This document shows, in pieces, positions 12,850 to 22,064 of a stretch of DNA of 64,000 nucleotides (its first letter is position 1; the number at the start of each line of letters is the position of its first letter). This DNA is from Mycolicibacterium lacusdiani (lineage in GTDB: Bacteria; Actinomycetota; Actinomycetes; Mycobacteriales; Mycobacteriaceae). Position numbers and translations under genes: made by a program. The notes under the pieces were generated by a model, which saw only the letters and a program-made list of their open reading frames with translations, was not told the origin of the DNA and made no database searches. Where the stretch lies: positions 186,001-250,000 of the forward strand of contig NZ_JAKCFC010000003.1 of assembly GCF_021916785.1 (NCBI RefSeq). Reading direction: 5' to 3'.

Positions 12850-14266
12850 CGAATTCGGCTGCGCGGTGGCCGATCATGACGATCGTCGCGTGCGGCCCCC
12901 GCCCGGTGATGCTCGGCATGACCGAACCGTCCACCACCCAGAGCCCCTCGACGCCACGCACCCGGCACTGCGGGTCGAGCACGGCGTCGTCGTCGGTGCC
13001 CATCGGCGCCGACCCGCACAGATGCTGCGACGTGGACCAGAACGATTGCCGCGCAGTATATCCGGTGCCTGCAAGGTCGTGGGCCAGCTCGGCACCGGCC
13101 TCGAGTAGGGCGACGTCGGCCGGCTCCGCGTCGTAGCGGTGCTCGATCAGCGGCGGCACGGCAGGATCGGCGGACACGATGGTGATGACACCACGCGACC
13201 GGGGCCGCATCAGCGTCACGCCGAGATGTGGGCGATCCTCGGGATCGTCGCCGGGCCCGCCCGTCATCGCGCCGAAGCCCGTCGTGTACGGCCTGATCTC
13301 CAGACCGTCCTCGGTCACCAGCACCGCCTCGAGCGGCGGCCGCCCGGGCGCCGCGGGCCAGTCGACGGGCAGCACCAGTTCGGGGTGGTCGGCGCACCTG
13401 GCCCCTACGGGAAGGTCGGCCACCACGGGTACGCCCGCGTCGGTAAGCGTGCGCGCCGGACCGACGCCCGAGAGCATCAGCAGGTGCGCCGATCCAATCG
13501 CCCCCGCGCACAACGCGATACGGTCGGCGGTCACCAAGACGTCCCCGTCCGGCCCGCGACACTCGGCGCCGACGACCCTGCCCCGCTCGATGCGCAACCG
13601 GGTGACGTCCGTCCCGTCGAGCACCCGCAGGTTCGGGCGAACCGCCGCCGGACCGAGGAAGGCGCCGCCGGGACCCACGCGGGTGCCTCGATCGATGTTG
13701 AGCGGCACCGCGCCGACACCCGGCTCCAGCGGCGCGCCGGGCGACGAGCCGTTCAGATCTTCGAGCCAGGGATAACCGAGTTCGCGCGCGGCATCGACGA
13801 AAGCGCTTGCCCCCACTTCGAATTCGTGCACGCGGCGGATCAGCATCGGGCCGTCGGTGCCGTGCAGCGGGCCGTCGACGTCGCGGTCGGTCTCGATGGC
13901 GCGGAAGTGCGGCAGCACGTCGTCCCAGCTCCACCCGGGCAGTTGCCAGGCGTCGAAGTCCTCCGGCAGCCCGCGGCAGAAGTAGCCACCGTTGACGGCG
14001 CCGGAGCCGCCGACGACGGCGCCGCGCATGATCGTCGTCGATCGCGGCGGATGATCGGTCAGTGTCGTGCGGTAGCGGCGGACCACCGAACTGGCGTCAC
14101 CGATGGGCAGTCGTAGGCCATCGCTGATCTGCGCCATGACCCGCGGATCGGACGGCCCCGGCCCGGATTCGACGACCACGACGCGGCAATCGGGGTCGGC
14201 CGAGAGTCGTTCGGCCAGAACGCAGCCTGCGCTGCCCGCGCCGACGACGAGCACATCAGCGTGCAA
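12839..14266 (-). CDS. mftG: Mycofactocin-associated GMC oxidoreductase MftG
   Basis: FAD-dependent glucose-methanol-choline family enzyme, 475 residues. In mycobacteria this position holds MftG, reported to pass electrons from reduced mycofactocin toward the respiratory chain. The N-terminal ADP-binding motif LVVGAGSAGCVLAERL, the GMC signature region (RGAVVGGSGAVNGGYFCRG) and the C-terminal histidine region (QHLCGSAPMG ... GRGPHATIVM) are all there. The start is TTG at 14266 with AAGGA about 9 nt upstream; GTG at 14254 is an alternative. It lies 27 bp after mftF as the last gene of the cluster. Confidence 0.92.
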   Translation of the reverse strand: MHADVLVVGAGSAGCVLAERLSADPDCRVVVVESGPGPSDPRVMAQISDGLRLPIGDASSVVRRYRTTLTDHPPRSTTIMRGAVVGGSGAVNGGYFCRGLPEDFDAWQLPGWSWDDVLPHFRAIETDRDVDGPLHGTDGPMLIRRVHEFEVGASAFVDAARELGYPWLEDLNGSSPGAPLEPGVGAVPLNIDRGTRVGPGGAFLGPAAVRPNLRVLDGTDVTRLRIERGRVVGAECRGPDGDVLVTADRIALCAGAIGSAHLLMLSGVGPARTLTDAGVPVVADLPVGARCADHPELVLPVDWPAAPGRPPLEAVLVTEDGLEIRPYTTGFGAMTGGPGDDPEDRPHLGVTLMRPRSRGVITIVSADPAVPPLIEHRYDAEPADVALLEAGAELAHDLAGTGYTARQSFWSTSQHLCGSAPMGTDDDAVLDPQCRVRGVEGLWVVDGSVMPSITGRGPHATIVMIGHRAAEFVSR

Positions 14267-14293
14267 CGGTGTCGATCCTTCTCGCGTGGATTC

Positions 14294-15706
14294 TCAGGTC
14301 CGGATCTGCGGCTTGAGGGCGCCGAGGTGACGCTCGCGGAAGACGCCGGTCCACAGGCCGAGACCGTAGGCGATGTCGTCGAGACGCTTGAGTAGCAGGT
14401 AACTCAGTAGCCCCACGCGGTGGGCGTCTCCGTCGGCGTCGGCATGCCTGGTGGCCCAGTCGACGACGCCGTCCACCACGGCGGCCACCAGGACCACCTG
14501 CCTGCACCGTTTGAACAGCACGGCGGCGACCAGTGCCAGCGGCCAGTAGTGCCTGCAGATCGCCGACGCCAACTGCAACGCCGCGGCCCACAGGCCGTGG
14601 GCGGTCACCGCGGCGACCTCCTTGGGCGCAGTGTCGACCGAGCTGAGGGCCCTGGCGATGCGCCGCCCGGTCAGCACGGCCACCAGTGTGGAGGCGAGGT
14701 AGCCGATGCCCGAGCCCATGGCGAGCAGCAGCCACGCCAGCAGCGTCCACCCGGAGATCACCAGTGGGGCCGTCTTACCCGGGTGCCGAACGGCCAGCGG
14801 TGCGGCCGACGACCCGTAGAACGCCTTGCGCGTGAACCATTCTCGGAGGTGGGTGCGGTGGTCGTGCCCCACCAGGGCAATCGGCTCGTAGCGCAGTCGG
14901 GCACCGGCTTCGATGAACCGCCAGCACAAGTCGACGTCCTCGCCCGACCGTAGCGTCTCGTCGAAGCCGCCGACGTCGGTCAGGGTCTGCCGACGGCAGA
15001 CGATCGCGGCGCTCGGCACGTAGGACACCGTGCCCAACGGCACCACGGGCGCCTCCCGCTGGCCGAGGTCCAGCGACGACCGCACCGACTCGTAGCGGGC
15101 GACCAGGTTGTCCGGCTCGTGGAGCGCCACGATGCGGGGGGCGACGAGCGCCACGGCGGGGTCGCAGAAGTGCCCGAGTAGCGCTTCGAGCCATCCGCGG
15201 CGCGGCACCACGTCGGAGTCCAGGAACGCGACGAGGTCGGTACCGCTCGCGTGCAGGCCGGTGTTGCGAGCCGCCGCCGGACCCCTGCTGGAGGGGTGGC
15301 GCAGCACCTGGAGCTCGCACCGTTGGGCATCGAAGTCCGACGGCCTGATCGGCACGGCCGAGCCGTCGTCCACGACGATCACTCGCATCCCGCGCAGCGC
15401 CCGCACCAGTCGCTGGACACCAATCGTGTTGTCGCGCACCGGGATCACGACCGTGACGTCCCGATGCGAGGGGCCAGATGCGGGCCGGGGGTGCGCAACG
15501 GTGGCGTCGAGGAGCGTGCGTGCCAACTGGGCACTCTGCGCGTCGTGCACCTCCAGCCTGCCACCCCGGAGCATGGTCTGGGCGGCCGGGGCCAACCGCA
15601 GCAGTCGCGTGGGGGAACCCCCGAGCAGCGCCGCACCGGAACCCAGCACCTTGACACGCCGATCCACCTGTACCGCGAAGCCGTCGGGCAGGCGCGGCCC
15701 CGTCAC
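14294..15706 (-). CDS. mftF: Mycofactocin glycosyltransferase MftF
   Basis: Family 2 glycosyltransferase that adds beta-1,4-linked glucose units to premycofactocin. The 470-residue protein has the GT-A nucleotide-binding start TVVIPVRD, the DxD-type motif AFLDSDVVP, and the acceptor region [19 protein letters not shown]. Hydrophobic segments at about residues 310-350 suggest membrane association. The start is GTG at 15706, in a 4-base GTGA overlap with mftE. The same frame is open to 16114 but that part is antisense-like sequence inside mftE, so the start was trimmed; 470 residues agrees with known MftF. Confidence 0.95.
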   Translation of the reverse strand: MTGPRLPDGFAVQVDRRVKVLGSGAALLGGSPTRLLRLAPAAQTMLRGGRLEVHDAQSAQLARTLLDATVAHPRPASGPSHRDVTVVIPVRDNTIGVQRLVRALRGMRVIVVDDGSAVPIRPSDFDAQRCELQVLRHPSSRGPAAARNTGLHASGTDLVAFLDSDVVPRRGWLEALLGHFCDPAVALVAPRIVALHEPDNLVARYESVRSSLDLGQREAPVVPLGTVSYVPSAAIVCRRQTLTDVGGFDETLRSGEDVDLCWRFIEAGARLRYEPIALVGHDHRTHLREWFTRKAFYGSSAAPLAVRHPGKTAPLVISGWTLLAWLLLAMGSGIGYLASTLVAVLTGRRIARALSSVDTAPKEVAAVTAHGLWAAALQLASAICRHYWPLALVAAVLFKRCRQVVLVAAVVDGVVDWATRHADADGDAHRVGLLSYLLLKRLDDIAYGLGLWTGVFRERHLGALKPQIRT

Positions 15707-16434
15707 CTCAGCATCCCGTCGGGCCGCGGAGCCCAGGCCGAGATGGCGTTGACGACGCCGCTCACCATCTCCCCCAGCAACGCCTCGCCGTCGGCCGCGG
15801 TGGCGGTGGTCGGGTCGCCGAGCACTCCGACGGGACTCACCGCGGCGATGCCGCCCTCTCGCATCCGGGGCAGCAGTTCGGCCAGTGGCGCGCCGTTTCC
15901 CGCAACGCGTTCGTCGAGCCACACGTCTTCCGGCGAAATATGTAGCAATACAGACGTTTCGGTGTGGCCCGCGTGGGCATCGCCGCCGCGGACGGTGCAC
16001 GAGCACCAGGCGGCATCGCGCCCTTCGTCGCGCAGCAAACCAACCGCCTCCCGCAGCGCCGCGACGTTCCCGCCGTGGCCGTTGACGAACACCACGCGCG
16101 AGGCCCACTGACACGCCGATCGGCCGAACTCCAGGAGCAGAAGTCGCAGCGCAGCCGTACCGATGGAGATGGTGCCCGCGAAGTCCTGGTGTTCACCACT
16201 GGAGCCGTAGCTGACGGCCGGCGCGAGCGTCCAGTCGCCCGACAACCGGCCAGCAACCGCCGCGGCCACGGCGACGGCGATGCGGGTGTCGGTGTCGAGT
16301 GGCAGGTGTGGCCCATGCTGCTCCAGCGCACCAATGGGGACGATCAACGCGGGCGTCAGATTGCTCAGCTGCCTCGACGTCGAGTTCCCAAGCCCCCCGG
16401 GTAAAGCCACCCGCCGATGGTAGGCCGAATTCAC
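15703..16434 (-). CDS. mftE: Mycofactocin peptidase MftE (creatininase family)
   Basis: Metallopeptidase that cuts the C-terminal modified Val-Tyr unit from MftA, releasing the pyrrolidinone AHDP. Creatininase-fold metal ligands appear in [19 protein letters not shown] and [16 protein letters not shown], and in the later HAGHTETS. Length 243 residues from GTG at 16434, chosen because homologues begin with a similar NSAYHRR stretch. The frame is also open from GTG 16479 and ATG 16473, which have a better GAGG site nearby, so the start is uncertain by 13-15 residues. A gap of about 138 bp separates it from mftD, the only sizeable break within the cluster. Confidence 0.94.
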   Translation of the reverse strand: MNSAYHRRVALPGGLGNSTSRQLSNLTPALIVPIGALEQHGPHLPLDTDTRIAVAVAAAVAGRLSGDWTLAPAVSYGSSGEHQDFAGTISIGTAALRLLLLEFGRSACQWASRVVFVNGHGGNVAALREAVGLLRDEGRDAAWCSCTVRGGDAHAGHTETSVLLHISPEDVWLDERVAGNGAPLAELLPRMREGGIAAVSPVGVLGDPTTATAADGEALLGEMVSGVVNAISAWAPRPDGMLR

Positions 16435-16572
16435 CTGCCGTGCGCCGATTGTTGGCGTTTGAACTACATCCATCTTCACCTCGGGCGAGTCGGCACCCGA
16501 TGGGCTACCACGTCAGCCCCGTGAGCCACGCCAGCCCCAATCAGGTGCGGCGGCGCCTGGCGCACGCCGAGG

Positions 16573-17748
16573 TCAGGCCCCGAGCGTGCGGGTGAATCCC
16601 TCGGGTACCAGGATGTCGTCCGGCGTGAGGTCGTGGATCGAGGAGTGGCCCATGCCCATGAGCGCCGAGTCGATTCCGCCGCGCAGGATGTCCAGTACGT
16701 TCTCGACGCCGGCCTGGCCGTTGGCCGCCAGACCCCACAGGTAGGCCCGGCCGATCATCACCGCACGGGCGCCGAGGGCAACGGCCTTGACCACGTCGCT
16801 GCCGCGCCGGATGCCACCGTCCAGCAACACCTCGACCTGATCGCCCACCGCTGCCGCGACGGCAGGCAGGCAGCGAATCGCCGCCGGGGTGCCGTCGAGG
16901 TTGTTGCCGCCGTGATTGGACACCGAGATCGCCGAAACGCCAGCGTCGACAGCACGTTTCGCGTCGTCGACCCGGACGATCCCCTTCATCATGAACGGGC
17001 CGTCCCACCGCTCGCGCAGCCACGCGATGTCCTCCCAGGTCGGAGGCGGGGTGCCCATCCACTCGCCGTACGCCTGGAAGAACGCCGGTCCGGGCTCTCC
17101 GCGCCGTCCCTGGTTGGGAACCCGCAGGTCGGGCGGGCTCAGAGTCTTGCCGAAGTCCCAGAGCCAACGGGGCTTGGTGAGCACCTCCGGCGACATCTTG
17201 ATCATGGTGCGCAGGTTCATCTGCTCGGGGATCTTCGGGCTGCCCCAGTCGCGGCCGTGCGAGAAGCTCCAGTCGGTGGTGGTGATCAGACCCACCGCGC
17301 CGGCCTCCTTGGCGCGCTGCGCGCGCTCCAAGATCGCCTCGCGACCGCCGAGCCAGTAGATCTGGAAGAAGACCTTGCCGTTGACCGCCACCACGTCTTC
17401 GATGGGCTTGCTGGCGAACGAGGACAGGCCCATGGCCGTGCCACGCGCCGCGGCTGCGCGCGCGACGGCCACCTCCCCCTCGGGGTCCACCGCCTGCACA
17501 CCGGTCGGCGAGATGATCACGGGCATCGAGATCTCTTGTCCCATAACCGTTGTCGTCAAGTCGCGCTTCTCCGCAGCACCAACCACGTGCGGCGCGAAGC
17601 CGAGTTCGGAGAACGACTCGACGTTGTCGGAGACAGTCACGCCCTTCTCGCTCGCGGAGATCAGCGAGGAGTAGACGGACTTGGGCAGACGCTTCTTCGC
17701 GCGTTGCTGCGCGATCGCCACGGTTTCGAACCAGATGTCACGGGCCAT
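16573..17748 (-). CDS. mftD: Mycofactocin FMN oxidase MftD
   Basis: FMN enzyme of the lactate/alpha-hydroxyacid dehydrogenase family. It oxidatively deaminates AHDP to give premycofactocin, the redox-active alpha-keto amide. The 391-residue TIM barrel shows FMN- and substrate-binding motifs PVIISPTGVQAVDPEGE, KGIVRVDDAKRAVDAG, VSNHGGNNLDGTPA (active-site His region) and LLDGGIRRGSDVVKA with GARAVMIGR. Length is standard. It starts one base after the mftC stop, so translation is probably coupled. Confidence 0.97.
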   Translation of the reverse strand: MARDIWFETVAIAQQRAKKRLPKSVYSSLISASEKGVTVSDNVESFSELGFAPHVVGAAEKRDLTTTVMGQEISMPVIISPTGVQAVDPEGEVAVARAAAARGTAMGLSSFASKPIEDVVAVNGKVFFQIYWLGGREAILERAQRAKEAGAVGLITTTDWSFSHGRDWGSPKIPEQMNLRTMIKMSPEVLTKPRWLWDFGKTLSPPDLRVPNQGRRGEPGPAFFQAYGEWMGTPPPTWEDIAWLRERWDGPFMMKGIVRVDDAKRAVDAGVSAISVSNHGGNNLDGTPAAIRCLPAVAAAVGDQVEVLLDGGIRRGSDVVKAVALGARAVMIGRAYLWGLAANGQAGVENVLDILRGGIDSALMGMGHSSIHDLTPDDILVPEGFTRTLGA

Positions 17749-17749
17749 G

Positions 17750-18943
17750 TCAGACGGGACTTTCGTTGCAGAACGACTTGGGGGGCTTTGCGGGTGGGAC
17801 GGTCAGGAGCTTGAGCGGGATCGGCCCCTTGCGCCCGCCGGAACGCGAGTGGTCGACACTCGACTTCGGCTTGCTGCGTTCGGCCGCGAGCGCAGGCTCG
17901 CCGTAACCCTGCACGCACTCCGGGTCGGGCCCGTCCAGTGGCAGACCGGTGAAGAACTTGGCCGCCATGCATCCGCCGCGGCACGCGTCGTAGTGGCCGC
18001 ATCCGCTGCAGGCACCGGCCGACTGCGGTTCGCGCAGCTCGTTGAACAGCTGCGAGTTCTGCCACACGTCTTGAAAACCGTTGCTCGTCAGGATGTTTCC
18101 GGCAAGGAACTTCTCGTGGATGGCGAACGGGCAGGCGTAGACGTCGCCGACCGGGTCGATCAGGCACACCACGCGGCCTGCTCCGCACAGGTTGAGCCCG
18201 GCCAGCGCGCCGGGCTCGCCGAGGCCGGACAGGTGAAAGAACGAGTCGCCGGTGAGCACGCCTTCACCGCGGGCCACCAGCCAGTCGTAGAGCTGAACCT
18301 GCTGCGCAGCGGTGGGGTGCAGTTCGTCCCACACGTCGGCGCCGCGGCCCGACGGACGCAGGCGCGTGATGCGCAGGGTCGCGCCGTACCGGTCGGCGAG
18401 ATCCTTGAAGTCGTCGAGCTGGTCGACGTTGTGCCGCGTGACGACCACCGAGATCTTGGCATCGCGGAAGCCCGCGGCGGCGAGGTTCTCCAGCGCGCGG
18501 ATCGCCATCGCGAACGACCCGGGTCCGCGCACTTCGTCGTTGACGTCTGCGGTCGCGCCGTCGAGCGAGATCTGCACGTCGACGTAGTCACTGGCTGCCA
18601 GCTTCGCCGCGACCTCCGGCGTGATGCGCACCCCGTTGGTGGAGAACTTGACGCCCACGTGATGCTCGGTCGCGTAGTCGACGAGTTCCCAGAAGTCCGA
18701 TCGCACAGTGGGTTCACCGCCGCCGATGTTCACGTAGAACACCTGCATGCGCTCGAGTTCGTCGATCACGTCCTTGCACTGCTGCGTGCTCAGCTCGCGA
18801 GGGTCGCGCTTGCCCGATGCGGACAGGCAGTGCACGCACGACAGGTTGCACGCGTAGGTCAGTTCCCACGTCAGGCAGATCGGCGCGTCGAGACCCTTCT
18901 CGAACTGGTCGACGAGCCGGGGTACGGGCTGCATCGTGGTCAT
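17750..18943 (-). CDS. mftC: Mycofactocin radical SAM maturase MftC
   Basis: Radical SAM/SPASM enzyme that oxidatively decarboxylates the C-terminal Tyr of MftA and then links it to the preceding Val. The 397-residue protein has the SAM cluster motif CNLSCVHC (Cys32, 36, 39), the GGGEPT SAM-binding element, and a C-terminal SPASM region with CGAGRVVCLIDPVGDVYACP and CSGCGHYDACRGGCMA for the auxiliary clusters. The final 40 residues are basic. The ATG overlaps the mftB stop by four bases (ATGA). Confidence 0.98.
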   Translation of the reverse strand: MTTMQPVPRLVDQFEKGLDAPICLTWELTYACNLSCVHCLSASGKRDPRELSTQQCKDVIDELERMQVFYVNIGGGEPTVRSDFWELVDYATEHHVGVKFSTNGVRITPEVAAKLAASDYVDVQISLDGATADVNDEVRGPGSFAMAIRALENLAAAGFRDAKISVVVTRHNVDQLDDFKDLADRYGATLRITRLRPSGRGADVWDELHPTAAQQVQLYDWLVARGEGVLTGDSFFHLSGLGEPGALAGLNLCGAGRVVCLIDPVGDVYACPFAIHEKFLAGNILTSNGFQDVWQNSQLFNELREPQSAGACSGCGHYDACRGGCMAAKFFTGLPLDGPDPECVQGYGEPALAAERSKPKSSVDHSRSGGRKGPIPLKLLTVPPAKPPKSFCNESPV

Positions 18944-19287
18944 GAAGTCTCCTTGGGAACCAGCATCTTGGACTGCACGAGCACGCCCAGCGCGTGCACG
19001 TAGGGCGCCTGCTCGTCGTCGTCGACACCAGCGGCGCGCAGGGCTGCGCGCGCATCGGGGTGGTCACCCAGCGCGTTGACTACCTCGACGATCTTCCGGT
19101 TCTTGAGGAACGAAAGCTTGCGGGTGCCAAAGTGATAGAGCAACGCTCCGAACGGCTCGGGCCGCACTGCCACCTGATGGTGCAGCCGCCAGCCGGCGTC
19201 GGGGTCGAACCTCGGTGCGGGGACCACCGGGCCATCGGGCACGGTCGACTCCGACCCTGACTCGAAGGCCGCGGTGGATGCCGACAT
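18940..19287 (-). CDS. mftB: Mycofactocin peptide chaperone MftB
   Basis: RiPP recognition element (PqqD-like winged helix) that binds the MftA leader and delivers it to MftC. The 115-residue product has WRLHHQVAVRPEPFGALLYH and TRKLSFLKNRKIVEVVNAL, typical of MftB. The start ATG at 19287 lies 2 bp after the mftA stop; a longer frame to 19305 would run into mftA and was rejected. It ends in a 4-base overlap with mftC. Confidence 0.96.
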   Translation of the reverse strand: MSASTAAFESGSESTVPDGPVVPAPRFDPDAGWRLHHQVAVRPEPFGALLYHFGTRKLSFLKNRKIVEVVNALGDHPDARAALRAAGVDDDEQAPYVHALGVLVQSKMLVPKETS

Positions 19288-19289
19288 GG

Positions 19290-19397
19290 TCAGTAGACCC
19301 CGCACATGCCGTCGATCGACACCTCTTCGACGAGGCTCTCGGTGACGAGTTCATCCTGGACGTGATCTTGCACGGGTGCCTGCTGCGCCTGCTCCAT
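19290..19397 (-). CDS. mftA: Mycofactocin precursor peptide MftA
   Basis: The 35-residue ribosomal precursor of mycofactocin. It begins [18 protein letters not shown] and ends in the diagnostic core IDGMCGVY; the last Val-Tyr pair becomes the cofactor. The middle acidic part ([10 protein letters not shown]) is the leader recognised by MftB. The start ATG at 19397 has AAAGG about 7 nt upstream. It is the first gene of the mft operon and shares an 88-bp gap with divergent mftR. Confidence 0.97.
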   Translation of the reverse strand: MEQAQQAPVQDHVQDELVTESLVEEVSIDGMCGVY

Positions 19398-19417
19398 GAT
19401 GTGTACCTTTCGCGTCG

Positions 19418-19440
19418 TGGGTCTCGACAATTGTGACCCA
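19418..19440. promoter_or_regulatory. Probable MftR operator in the mftR-mftA gap
   Basis: TGGGTC (19418-19423) and GACCCA (19435-19440) are inverted around an 11-bp centre that itself contains ACAATTGT. On the minus strand a -10-like TATTCT (19448-19453) sits next to it, so the dyad would lie at the mftA start point. Position and symmetry fit a TetR-type repressor site; MftR is the obvious candidate. Confidence 0.55.
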
Positions 19441-19485
19441 GGTCGCAAGAATATGGCATCGAGTGCCGAAACGGAAGGGCGATTC

Positions 19486-20112
19486 GTGACGAGTGCATCG
19501 GAACGCCGGGCCCCCGCCGCAGGCGACGTCGCGCCGCGCGTGGGCAGGCGCCGCTCGACCACGCAGGACCACATCGCCGACGTCGCTCTCGATCTGTTCG
19601 CCGAACGTGGCTTCGACGAGGTCAGCGTCGACGACGTCGCCCAGGCCGCAGGCATCGCGCGCCGCACCCTGTTCCGCTACTACCCCTCCAAGAACGCCAT
19701 TCCCTGGGGCGACTTCGACGCTCACCTCGGTCACCTGCGCGACCTGCTCGACGCCGTCCCCGACGACGTTCCCCTGCGCGCCGCCCTGCGCGCGGCACTG
19801 TTGGCGTTCAACGAGTTCGACGACGCCGAGACCGCACGGCACCGGCAGCGGATGCGGGTGATCCTCGAGACCGACGCACTGCAGGCGCACTCGATGACGA
19901 TGTACGCGGGATGGCGCACCGTCGTCGCGGCGTTCGTCGCACGCAGGCTCGACGCCCGGATCACCGACCTGGTTCCGCAGACCGTGGCGTGGACGATGCT
20001 CGGGGTCGCGCTGGCGGCGTACGGGCACTGGTTGGCCGACGAGTCGGCGTCCCTGCCCGGCGCGCTGACCGACGCCTTCGACACCGTAAGCGCGGGCCTC
20101 GGCGACCTGTGA
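19486..20112 (+). CDS. mftR: TetR-family regulator of the mycofactocin cluster MftR
   Basis: Divergent repressor of the mft operon; the M. smegmatis homologue is reported to respond to long-chain acyl-CoA. The 208-residue protein has a TetR helix-turn-helix ([36 protein letters not shown]) and a C-terminal domain with [18 protein letters not shown]. The start is GTG at 19486, preceded by GGAAGGG at 6 nt; ATG at 19453 is possible but has a poor ribosome site. The assignment rests on position next to mftA plus family. Confidence 0.9.
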   Translation: MTSASERRAPAAGDVAPRVGRRRSTTQDHIADVALDLFAERGFDEVSVDDVAQAAGIARRTLFRYYPSKNAIPWGDFDAHLGHLRDLLDAVPDDVPLRAALRAALLAFNEFDDAETARHRQRMRVILETDALQAHSMTMYAGWRTVVAAFVARRLDARITDLVPQTVAWTMLGVALAAYGHWLADESASLPGALTDAFDTVSAGLGDL

Positions 20113-20205
20113 CTTCGGCGCGCTTCTCCGCCCTGGTCGCGGATCCGCGCGCCGAATTCGCGAATGGGGCGTCGGAGTTCGGGCGCCAACGGCGACGATG
20201 AGGGT

Positions 20206-20721
20206 GTGAGCAACGAAGCGGAAGGCTACGACGCCCCCCGTGCCTTGCTGACGCTGTACGACGAGGCGCTGCCGTCGGTGTACGGGTACTTCGTGCGCAG
20301 GTGCCCCGACCGCGCGACGGCCGAGGATCTGACGTCGGAGACGTTCCTCGCGGCGATGGACGCCGCACGGAAGGCCAGCCCGCCGCCGATCAACGTGCCG
20401 TGGCTCATCGGCGTGGCACGACACAAGCTGGCCGACCACTACCGCCGCAGGCACGACCGCTTCACCGACCCCGTCGCCGAAGTTCCCGAACCCGATGGCG
20501 AGGACCGGTGGGACGCAGAGGTCGATCGCATCGTCGCCGAGAGCGTGCTCGCCCGGTTGCCCGAGCACCACCGCACGGTGCTGGCACTGCGATACATGGA
20601 CGACCGCTCGGTGCCGGAGTGCGCCGAGCTGATCGGCCGCACCGTGCATGCCACCGAGGCACTGCTGGTGCGCGCCCGACGCGCTTTCAAGAAGCACTAC
20701 CCGGAAGGAGGGGCGCGATGA
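20206..20721 (+). CDS. ECF-like RNA polymerase sigma factor
   Basis: The 171-residue protein has sigma region 2 (YDEALPSVYGYFVRRCPDRA, AEDLTSETFLAAM, then PWLIGVARHKLADHYRR) and region 4 (LPEHHRTVLALRYMDDRSVP, ECAELIGRTVHATEALLVRA). The start is GTG at 20206, close to a GAGGG; the frame is open to ATG 20164. It overlaps the following VOC gene by four bases, so the two are co-translated. No separate anti-sigma gene is present, and the N-terminus of the next protein may play that part. Signal and target promoters are unknown. Confidence 0.9.
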   Translation: MSNEAEGYDAPRALLTLYDEALPSVYGYFVRRCPDRATAEDLTSETFLAAMDAARKASPPPINVPWLIGVARHKLADHYRRRHDRFTDPVAEVPEPDGEDRWDAEVDRIVAESVLARLPEHHRTVLALRYMDDRSVPECAELIGRTVHATEALLVRARRAFKKHYPEGGAR

Positions 20722-22010
20722 CCAGGTTCGACCATCCCGACGGCCACGACCCCCTGACCGTCCTGCGTGACGGTGACCTTCCGGTCGATCCGGATCCCGG
20801 CTTCGCCGCACGCCTGCGGTCACGGCTGGAATCCGCAGTCGCACTGCCCAATCGAACAGGAGACGTCGTCATGAGTGGTACCGATTCTGCGCTTGCCGAA
20901 CTCAACGAGACCCGCGACGCGACCAGCCCACGAAGCGCCGCGATCCCCTACCTGGCGGTCCCCGACGCCCGGGCCGCACTCCAGTGGTACGTCGACGCCT
21001 TCGGAGCCGAGGTCGTCGGCGAGCCATTCGTGATGGACGACGGCCGCATCGGCCACGCCGAACTCGCCCTGTCGGGCGGCATCCTCTACCTGGCCGACGA
21101 GTACCCTGAACTCGGCCTCAAAGCGCCTGCCGCACAGAACGTCTCGGTCAGCATGATGCTCGCCGTGCCCGACACCGACGACGCGCTGGCCCGCGTCCGT
21201 GGGCGAGGCGCCACCGTGGTGCAGGACGTCGGCGAGGGGCACGGGTCACGCAACGCGACCATCGTCGACCCCTTCGGACACCGCTGGATGCTGACCGGGC
21301 CTGCCACCGGCGCACCGACGCCCATCCAGCACGGCGACGTCGGCTTCGTCTCGCTGTGGACCCCCGACGCCGACCGCGCCGCCACGTTCTACGGCCGGGT
21401 CCTGGGCTGGGTCTACGACGCCGCGACGAACCGCGTCACCAACACCGTCGCGCCGATCGGGCTGTTCTCCGTGCCCGGCGCCCCGACGATGCTGTGCTGC
21501 TATGCCGTCGGAGACCTGGCGGGCGCCAGGCGGTCGATCGCCGACGGCGGCGGCCAGGTGGGGCAGACGATCGAGTTCGACTTCGGCACCGTGCTCGACG
21601 CCACCGATCCGGCAGGCGCACCGTTCGCGGTGTTCGAGCCCCGGCCGGGACTGCCCCGCCCCGAGCTGAACGGTGCTGGCCCTGGCGAACTCTCGTACAT
21701 CACCTACCACGTGCCCGACGCCGGGCAGTTCAAGGCGTTCTTCAGCCGGCTGCTGTTCTGGTCGTTCGAACCGGGCCGGGTCGACGACGGCTGGGCGATC
21801 GAGGACACCCACCCGATGGCGGGCGTAGCCGGGGGAAGCGACCGCTCGGTCACGGTCCCGATGTGGACGGTGGACGACGTCGAGGCCGCCGTCGCCCGGG
21901 TGCGGGAGGCCGGCGGGACCGTGATCGAGGAGCCGTCTCGGCAGTCCTACGGCCTATCGGCGCTGTGCACCGACGACCAGGGCAGCCGGTTCTACCTCGG
22001 CCAGTTCTAG
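20718..22010 (+). CDS. VOC (glyoxalase/bleomycin-resistance) protein with a sigma-partner-like N-terminus
   Basis: The 430-residue protein reads from ATG 20718, preceded by GGAGGGG, in an ATGA overlap with the sigma gene. Residues 1-52 (DPLTVLRDGDLPVDPDPGFA) resemble the start of proteins encoded after ECF sigma genes. From about residue 70 there are three VOC-type beta-alpha-beta-beta-beta units: IPYLAVPDARAALQWYVDAF to GHRWMLTG, VGFVSLWTPDADRAATFYGR to FAVFEPR, and LSYITYHVPDAGQFKAFFSR to RFYLGQF. VOC domains bind metals and small ligands; no specific reaction can be named. An internal ATG at 20871 with GGAGA upstream could give the VOC part alone. Confidence 0.85.
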   Translation: MTRFDHPDGHDPLTVLRDGDLPVDPDPGFAARLRSRLESAVALPNRTGDVVMSGTDSALAELNETRDATSPRSAAIPYLAVPDARAALQWYVDAFGAEVVGEPFVMDDGRIGHAELALSGGILYLADEYPELGLKAPAAQNVSVSMMLAVPDTDDALARVRGRGATVVQDVGEGHGSRNATIVDPFGHRWMLTGPATGAPTPIQHGDVGFVSLWTPDADRAATFYGRVLGWVYDAATNRVTNTVAPIGLFSVPGAPTMLCCYAVGDLAGARRSIADGGGQVGQTIEFDFGTVLDATDPAGAPFAVFEPRPGLPRPELNGAGPGELSYITYHVPDAGQFKAFFSRLLFWSFEPGRVDDGWAIEDTHPMAGVAGGSDRSVTVPMWTVDDVEAAVARVREAGGTVIEEPSRQSYGLSALCTDDQGSRFYLGQF

Positions 22011-22016
22011 CGATTC

Positions 22017-22055
22017 GTGGAGCATTTCCCGCGGTGCGCGCTGGAAATACTCCAC
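22017..22055. terminator. Hairpin between convergent genes, probable bidirectional terminator
   Basis: GTGGAGCATTTCC (22017-22029) pairs with GGAAATACTCCAC (22043-22055), 12 of 13 bases, with a GC-rich 13-nt loop. It fills the gap between the ends of the VOC and reductase genes. There is no U-run on either side, so termination may be U-independent. Confidence 0.55.
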
Positions 22056-22064
22056 AATCCGCAG

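Noticed and set aside
15707..16114. Upstream extension of the mftF frame
   Set aside because: The added residues are Arg-rich and lie within mftE; homologous MftF is about 470 residues and starts at the GTGA overlap.
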